From contig NC_087078.1 of NCBI RefSeq assembly GCF_026151205.1, positions 4,793,675-4,857,674 of the forward strand: DNA of 64,000 bases. Reading direction: 5' to 3'. Positions 25,701 to 34,700 of this stretch are shown here, piece after piece. The stretch comes from Bolinopsis microptera. Its lineage: Eukaryota > Ctenophora > Tentaculata > Lobata > Bolinopsidae. Within the stretch, counting starts at the first letter, position 1. Each line of letters opens with the position of its first letter. The notes beneath the pieces were generated by a model. The model ran no database searches and was not told the DNA's origin. It saw nothing but the letters and a program-made list of their open reading frames with translations. Both the position numbers and the translations under genes were made by a program.

Positions 25701-28700
25701 AGGTGTGTAACACGTGACATTACTGCGCTATTCAGGTGTGGAACGCATAACATTACTGCGCTATTCAGGTGTGGAACACATAACATTACTGCGCTATTCA
25801 GGTGTGGAACACGTAACATTACTGCGCTATTCAGGTGTGGAACACGTAACATTACTGCGCTATTCAGGTGTGGAATATGTAACATTACTGCGCTATACAG
25901 GTCTAAGATGAGAAGTATGTATGATACCGGGCGAAAAGTACGTACTTGTACTTTATTTTGAAAAGTACGTATGATACCTCAGTGTACGATTCAAAAAATT
26001 TTCAAACTTATTTTCACAGGCGCGATGTAACGTTTTTTAGATCCGACGTTTTATTTATTGGAAACTCCCGACTTCCACGGTTGAAATTTCATTGTCATGA
26101 TGGTTTTGAAAGCCATATTCATGGAGATAATAGAAACACTCAATCGCAGATAACAAAGAAAGTTTAATAAGCTTCATCATTTCATCAAAACAAAAAACAA
26201 TGAACTTTCTAGCATCATCATTTCAACAGATCAAATTTACTTTCAGCTTTAACGTTTCAGTTTTGCATTAGAGTAGATGTAGATCAATTTGTTGAATCTC
26301 TCAGGCTTAGTGCGTAGTCTTCTACTGCAGTAGATATACTCCATTGTTCACAGACTGAGGAAGAAGTCAGAACACTAAAAACTTTTCTAGCGATCAAATG
26401 GAGAACCTCATAACTCTGTGGGCTATAGTATCTCCAATACAACATAGGATTTGGTAGATTCTGCAACGAATCCACTTCGGTGTATAAATTGAGCCCCTCG
26501 CTGTCCACATTTAGCCTGTAATGCTCGAGTTCTCTCAGGGCGATACCGCTGTCAAACTTCATTAGTCTAGCTGTATCTTTAAAGTCATTGATGACGTTCC
26601 GATCGTCAAACATTGGGTACTTTTCAATTCCGCAGTATTTTAAAAGTACGTACTTGTACGATACTTTGAAAAGTACGTATGATACATACTTCTCATCTTA
26701 GATACAGGTGTGGAACATGTAACATTACTGCGCTATTCAGGTGTGGAACATGTAACATTACTGCGCTATTCAGGTGTGGAACGCATAACATTACTGCACT
26801 ATTCAGGTGTGGAACGCATAACATTACTGCGCTATTCAGGTGTGGAGCACGTAACATTACTGCGCTATTCAGGTATGGAACACGTAACATTACTGCGCTA
26901 TTCAGGTGTGGAACACGTAACATTACTGCGCTATTCAGGTGTTGAACACGTAAAATTACTGCGCTATACAGGTGTGGAACATGTAACATTACTGCGCTAT
27001 TCAGGTGTGGAACATGTAAAATTACTGAGCTATTCAGGTGTGGAACACGTAACATTACTGCGCTATTCAGGTGTGGAACACGTAACATTACTGCGCTATT
27101 CAGGTGTGGAACACGTAACATTACTAAGCTATTCAGGTGTGGAACACGTAACATTACTGCGCTATTCAGGTGTGGAACACGTAACATTACTGCGCTATTC
27201 AGGTGTGGAACACGTAACATTACTGCGCTATTCAGGTGTGAAACACGTAACATTACTGCGCTATTCAGGTGTGTAACACGTAACATTACTGCGGTATTCA
27301 GGTGTGTAACATGTAACATTACTGCGCTATTCAGGTGTGTAACACGTAACATTACTGCGCTATTCAGGTGTGTAACACGTAACATTACTGCGCTATTCAG
27401 GTGTGTAACACGTAACATTACTGCGCTATTCAGGTGTGGAACACGTAACATTACTGCGCTATTCAGGTGTGTAACACATAACATTACTGCGCTATTCAGG
27501 TGTGTAACACGTGACATTACTGCGCTATTCAGGTGTGTAACACGTGACATTACTGCGCTATTCAGGTGTGGAACGCATAACATTACTGCGCTATTCAGGT
27601 GTGGAACACGTAACATTACTGCGCTATTCAGGTGTGGTACACGTAACATTACTGCGCTATACAGGTGTGGAACATGTAACATTACTGTGCTATTCAGGTG
27701 TGGAACATGTAACATTACTGCGCTATTCAGGTGTGGAACGCATAACATTACTGCGCTATTCAGGTGTGGAACGCATAACATTACTGCGCTATTCAGGTGT
27801 AAAACACGTAACATTACTGCGCTATTCAGGTGTGGAACACGTAACATTACTGCGCTATTCAGGTGTGGAACACGTAACATTACTGCGCTATTCAGGTGTT
27901 GAACACGTAACATTACTGCGCTATACAGGTGTGGAACATGTAACATTACTGCGCTATTCAGGTGTGGAACATGTAACATTACTGAGCTATTCAGGTGTGG
28001 AACACGTAACATTACTGCGCTATTCAGGTGTGGAACACGTAACATTACTGCGCTATTCAGGTGTGGAACACGTAACATTACTGCGCTATTCAGGTGTGGA
28101 ACACGTAACATTACTGCGCTATTCAGGTGTGGAACACGTAACATTACTGCGCTATTCAGGTGTGGAACACATAACATTACTGCGCTATTCAGGTGTGGAA
28201 CACGTAACATTACTGCGCTATTCAGGTGTGGAACACGTAACATTACTGCGCTATTCAGGTGTGGAACACGTAACATTACTGCGCTATTCAGGTGTGGAAC
28301 ACGTAACATTACTGCGCTATTCAGGTGTGGAACACATAACATTACTGCGCTATTCAGGTGGGGAACACGTAACATTACTGCGCTATTCAGGTGTGGAACA
28401 CATAACATTACTGCGCTATTCAGGTGTGGAATACGTAACATTACTGCGCTATTCAGGTGTGGAACACGTAACATTACTGCGCTATTCAGGTGTGGAACAC
28501 GTAACATTACTGCGCTATTCAGGTGTGGAACACGTAACATTACTGCGCTATTCAGGTGTGGAACACGTAACATTACTGTGCTATTCAGGTGTGGAACGCA
28601 TAAAATTACTGCGCTATTCAGGTGTGGAACACATAACATTACTGCGCTATTCAGGTGTGGAACACGTAACATTACTGCGCTATTCAGGTGTGGAACACGT

Positions 28701-31700
28701 AACATTACTGCGCTATTCAGGTGTAAAACACGTAACATTACTGCGCTATACAGGTGTGGAACATGTAACATTACTGCGCTATTCAGGTGTGGAACATGTA
28801 ACATTACTGCGCTATTCAGGTGTGGAACGCATAACATTACTGCGCTATTCAGGTGTGGAACGCATAACATTACTGCGCTATTCAGGTGTGGAACACGTAA
28901 CATTACTGCGCTATTCAGGTGTGGAACACGTAACTTTACTGCGCTATTCAGGTGTGGAACACGTAACATTACTGCGCTATTCAGGTGTTGAACACGTAAC
29001 ATTACTGCGCTATACAGGTGTGGAACATGTAACATTACTGCGCTATTCAGGTGTGGAACATGTAACATTACTGAGCTATTCAGGTGTGGAACACGTAACA
29101 TTACTGCGCTATTCAGGTGTGGAACACGTAACATTACTGCGCTATTCAGGTGTGGAACACGTAACATTACTGCGCTATTCAGGTGTGGAACACGTAACAT
29201 TACTGCGCTATTCAGGTGTGGAACACGTAACATTACTGCGCTATTCAGGTGTGGAACACGTAACATTACTGCGCTATTCAGGTGTGGAACACGTAACATT
29301 ACTGCGCTATTCAGGTGTGGAACACGTAACTTTACTGCGCTATTCAGGTGTGGAACACGTAACATTACTGCGCTATTCAGGTGTGGAACACGTGACATTA
29401 CTGCGCTATTCAGGTGTGGAACACGTAACTTTACTGCGCTATTCAGGTGTGGAACACGTAACATTACTGCGCTATTCAGGTGTGGGACACATAACATTAC
29501 TGCGTTATTCAGGTGTGGAACACGTAACATTACTGCGCTATTCAGGTGTGGAACACGTAACATTACTGCGCTATTCAGGTGTGGAACACGTGACAGCAGT
29601 ATATAGGTTGCTTCACCAAATATGCCAAGAAATTTAACCACACCTTGCCATGCTCATATTCATATCTATCAGTTATTTTTGCATGCCAAATTGATTAAGA
29701 TAAAATACACAACTGTATAGTGTATACAGCTTTATAAAGACTGTTATAGTTGTTCTGCAGGGAAGAGCTGACTACATAATGCTGCTGATGCACGAAGATG
29801 AGGAAAATATAAAAGAGATCTTGTCCCATCAGATGACAACTCCCACACTCACCTACCTGGCATTCCATCACAACAATATTAGGTGTGCAAGATGGCTCCT
29901 CAGTGTCGGTCTTCCGCTTGTGGATGGTGCGTATATTTCGTTCGACCTAAATCAACATTTTGGCATTTTGTATACCTTATCGAACGTTATTTGACCGGAC
30001 ATAATTTTGAACGGACATTCAAATGAACGATCGAATGCACTTAAGGGGGCATACACCAAAACAGTGGTTTGTGCCGTCCAGACCAAATGACCTCATAGGC
30101 AGTTCAGTGACCTTCTAGCGCACCGTTTCCACACCAAAAAAAATTATTTTGAGAATACCCATTTTTGTAATCGAGCATTTCCTGGTTAAGAGTGCAATTT
30201 TCGGAAAAAATTATTTTGTGTTTGAGACGCTATAAGTTAATCATTTCTTGTGGTATAGGGTTGAAATTTTGCTCGCCGTTTATTCACATCTATGTCAAGG
30301 TGTGTGTAAAATCTTGATATCGTATCTAAAAAGGCTGGTGTGTTATGAATTTTTAAAGTCAAAAAGCTAAAATTGTCCTTTTCAGGCTTATTTTAACAAA
30401 AAAGTCAGTCAGGGAAGATCGGATTATTTGATGCTTGACATCAAATTGTTCTCTGAATTCTGGCGCAGTTTTTGATGCCCTCAAAAATGTTTTTACTCAT
30501 TCACCTTCTGATCTATTGGACCTCAAAGCCAAACAACAAATTTAGGCACATTTTTCGTTTTTAATATTTACTGATTTTTCTAAAATTTTGATAGGAATGT
30601 GCTAGTGACTTTTTGAAGGGTGCGTGCAAAATAACCGCAACTAGCACATTTATATACGAGTTATGAACAACAAAACACCCTAAAATGCTTCCCTTTGAAG
30701 TTATGGGTGAAAATGTGATTTTTATCTGCAAAGCCAAAAAATCACATTTTCTCCCATAACTTCAAAGGGAAGCATTTTAGGGTGTTTTGTTGTTCATAAC
30801 TCATATATAAATGTGCTAGTTGCAGTTATTTTGCAACCTTCAAAAAGTCAATAGCACATTCCTATCAAAATTTTAGAAAAATCAGTAAATATTAAAAACG
30901 AAAAATGTGCCTAAATTTGTTGTTTGGCTTTGAGGTCCAATAGATCAGAAGGTGAATGAGTAAAAATATTTTTGAGGGAATCAAAAACTGCGCCAGAATT
31001 CAGAGAACAATTTGGTGTCAAGCATCAAATAATCCGATCTTCCCTGACTGACTTTTTGTTAAAATAAGCCTGAAAAGGACAATTTTAGCTTTTTGACTTT
31101 AAAAATTCATAACACACCAGCCTTTTTAGATACGATATCAAGATTTTACACACACCTTGACATAGATGTGAATAAACGGCGAGCAAAATTTCAACCCTAT
31201 ACCGCAAGAAATGATTAACTTATAGCGTCTCAAACACAAAATAATTTTTTCCGAAAATTGCACTCTTAACCAGGAAATGCTCGATTACAAAAATGGGTAT
31301 TCTCAAAATAATTTTTTTTGGTGTGGAAACGGTGCGCTAGAAGGTCACTGAACTGCCTATGAGGTCATTTGGTCTGGACAGATTTGGTGTATGCCCCCTT
31401 AAAACCATTAATAATTCAAAATTTGTTCATCTTCTTGAGCGCATTTTTTTCAATTTTTGCAGATAATGTTCAATCGCTTTTTAATACAGCGATGTTTTTA
31501 ATTGATCCGATGATATAATTTAGTCCGATGATAGAAATTAGAAATTGAAATTGGCCGAAATTAAAAAGTAGTCACATCCTGGACAACAAGTTCGTAGTGG
31601 AATACTTTTGGGGAGAAACTTTAACTTTAACAGGTTTTATTTGAACAGACAGACTTCACTTGAACGGCCAAAATCGATATATTGTCTTCAAAAATCGAGT

Positions 31701-34700
31701 TTTAAAAATATTATCTTAAAATTTTGTGCACTCATAGATAACTCATAAGTATCCACCTGCAGTAGTGTCTACCTCAAACATTTAACCAAAACATAAATCA
31801 ACGTAATTTTTAGCATGTTTATATGCTCCGCTTTTGATAATCCGTTGAAAAATCGGCGGGCACTCGATGTTTTGGAATGGGGTTCTTAAACATTCTTAAT
31901 CATAAAATCTGTTAATTCTATCCATGGTAAACATGACATAATCCTGATCCTAGATGAAGCAACAATTCTCCTAAGAGAGTTGCTGCAAAATACAGAGCGA
32001 AGTTTGAGGATCAAAGTGGAGACTTGCTCGTTACTTCTGGAAAACGGAGCGGATCCTAATGCTGTGTACGAAAAAACGGGGCATCCTGTTCTACACATCA
32101 CAACCAAATCTGTACAGACTATTGAGGTAGTTATTTATGCTATATTTATGAAGGAGCAATCATCTATATTTAGCCCTCAGTTGCACAATGCACATCGGTT
32201 GCAATTTTGTTACCAGTCCAAATATCAGAAATTTAACATTATTTTCGAAATTTTGTATATTTTGGTGGGATATATATGGTAAAAAGAAAACTCCACTTAC
32301 GGACGTGTGGAGAGTTAGGACTTCTCAATAACTACCTTACAAGACATATTTATGGCGGCCTAATTGGCGACGACCGAAATTTTGGCGGTCCGAAAATATG
32401 GCGAAATTTAACAAAAACCGTCAAATTTCGGACGTCACAGAAAATAAGGGTATTTTTCATCATTTTTTGTGACAGTAAGCAGTAAGGAAATTTCTGAAAT
32501 TCGGTAAAATCATGTTCAAACTTAGTCTGTATTAAGACTGTAAGACTTTCATGTTAGCACATACATGTATTTTAATGCAAATTTAAACTGTATTGCTTGA
32601 CATTCAATTCGTCATTGGTGTGGTGATAATTTGTCCCAAGATGCCAGAATTTATTTATTTATTTTACTTGATATTACTTTTTAGAAACAAAATAAAGCAG
32701 TGAAGGCACAGTCATTGAAATAAGCTAAAAGATAATGCGACGGATTCTATTACGACGACCGAAATTTTGGCGGTCCGAAAATATGGCGAAATTTTCGGAA
32801 AACCGCCACATTTCGTACGTTATAAATATGTCTTGTAAGGTATATTCCTTCTGTAACGTCCTCAATAAATGTAATAGATTTATAGTGTTGACTGTTGTAA
32901 TTAGTTTAAAACTAGAATACTAGAAACCCGCTGGTCGAAAGCTTTAGTCGAGAAAATTTAAAATCAGTTATGTTCTAATTTCTCTTCGTCATGTAGCGTA
33001 GAAAGTATGGATTTTTATTTAGCAATAAAGTTTTAGGCATTCTCAAATCAATACTTTTTAAGTTAAACGCATCGAAAAACATCAATCACAACTAAAGTTA
33101 CAAATACTTAAATAGTCATAGAGTGAGCGTAAATGTGAGCTAGTCGCATGACGTATCATATTCATAAAGCATGAAAACGTTGTAACTAATTGCATCCAAG
33201 ATGAAAACGTGCATTGATAATAATAATATGTGCTTGCTCGTACACGTGCAATATTTTGATGTTGCTACGCAACGACGCTGTCAAAATTTTTTAAGAACAT
33301 TATTATTCTGACGTATATTTATCCTCACTAATCACTTCCGACGTTATTTACAAAAATCAAAATCCTTAATCAAAATTCGAAAAACGTACAGTATCCAAGA
33401 AACCCGACCCAGTCCGCGGACTAGTCCGTGCTCCATGTCAGGAATTGGAATATTAATTGTTGTCGTTGTTGAAAGTGGTAATTGATAATACTCCACAGAA
33501 ATCGACTTATATACGACATTTAATTAATCGTAATCGTTGACTTCATTCAGCAATTAACTAATACTTATATAGTTGTAACTAATTGCATCCAAGATACCAT
33601 TCATAATTCATATGATCTGTTTACCACCATGTAACGAGTAGTCCGCGGACTGGTCCACGGACTAGTACGCTGATTGGGTCGGGTTTCTTGGATACTGCCG
33701 AAAATACTATAATAGCTGCATGTTTTGCTTTAATAATTTTGCTAAAAATTGCGAGTTTTAGACTCCATTTGCGAACTGTAACTCGAACTGATTCATACAA
33801 AGGGTCACTTTTATTGGGATATGTTCTGTGTTTTAAAATACAGTATAGATGTATTATTAACATTAGCAGGGTACACGTCCTCCGGACGACAATAATTTTT
33901 TACTTTTACATACTTTTACTGACACCACGTTTTCATTTTCTAAATTTGTTTGGGTCGAATTGAAAAACAGCATTTTCAAATGTTTAAATTTCAAATAAAA
34001 ATCAATCCAAAACAAATTGATTTCTAATAATTATTACTATTACTATTAATCCAATTCCAAAACAAATTCACGAAAAACAAAATCTTTGTTAAAATATCAT
34101 TTGTCCAAAACCTCTGGGTAGACAACATTGTCAGTTCTCACAATGTCCAACGAAAAACCTCTTCAAAGTTTGTCCTTGGGCCTTATTGGACGTGATCGCA
34201 AAACAGGGTCTTAGAGAGTATTTTCGGAGAGTCATGTCAACGGGAAACGTAGCATCAGTTGGTTTGATAGGGATGCGGGGGACGAATAGCTTGTTACCCT
34301 TAAGACCCTCTGGCAACCACGGCTTCTATTATATTACCATCTTATCATGCAAGACAGTAGCGAATAGCGATTTGGTGCCGTTGCAATGACTTTGTTGTGG
34401 CAGCAGGTTTCGCAGAAGCTTCAAAAGATGAAATTAACAGGGCAGCCGACTTTCACTTTTAACTGGTGGGATGGCATTCCATTTGGCGACAAAGTGTTGA
34501 GGTACTCTTGTGGAATGTGGAAGCTATCCTCGGAGCTCACTTTGTCGTGGGACTTGTAGAGTATTGTGTTTTTTAAAGGGATTGGTTTTTATACCTATTT
34601 GTATGTGCTAATGTGTGCGGATAATATTGTCTTGACATCTAATGGTGTCCCATTAGCCAAAAACGTTTCAGTTGTATATCTCTCACAGTTTTTGCGGAAA

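Noticed and set aside
23249-29641. Open frames of up to 982 codons on both strands (LRVPHLNSAVM-type repeats, GVEHVTLLRYS-type repeats)
   Set aside because: They arise because the minisatellite period is 33 bp, divisible by three, so any stop-free register stays open. They span the hAT edges and have no start context, domain or splice logic.
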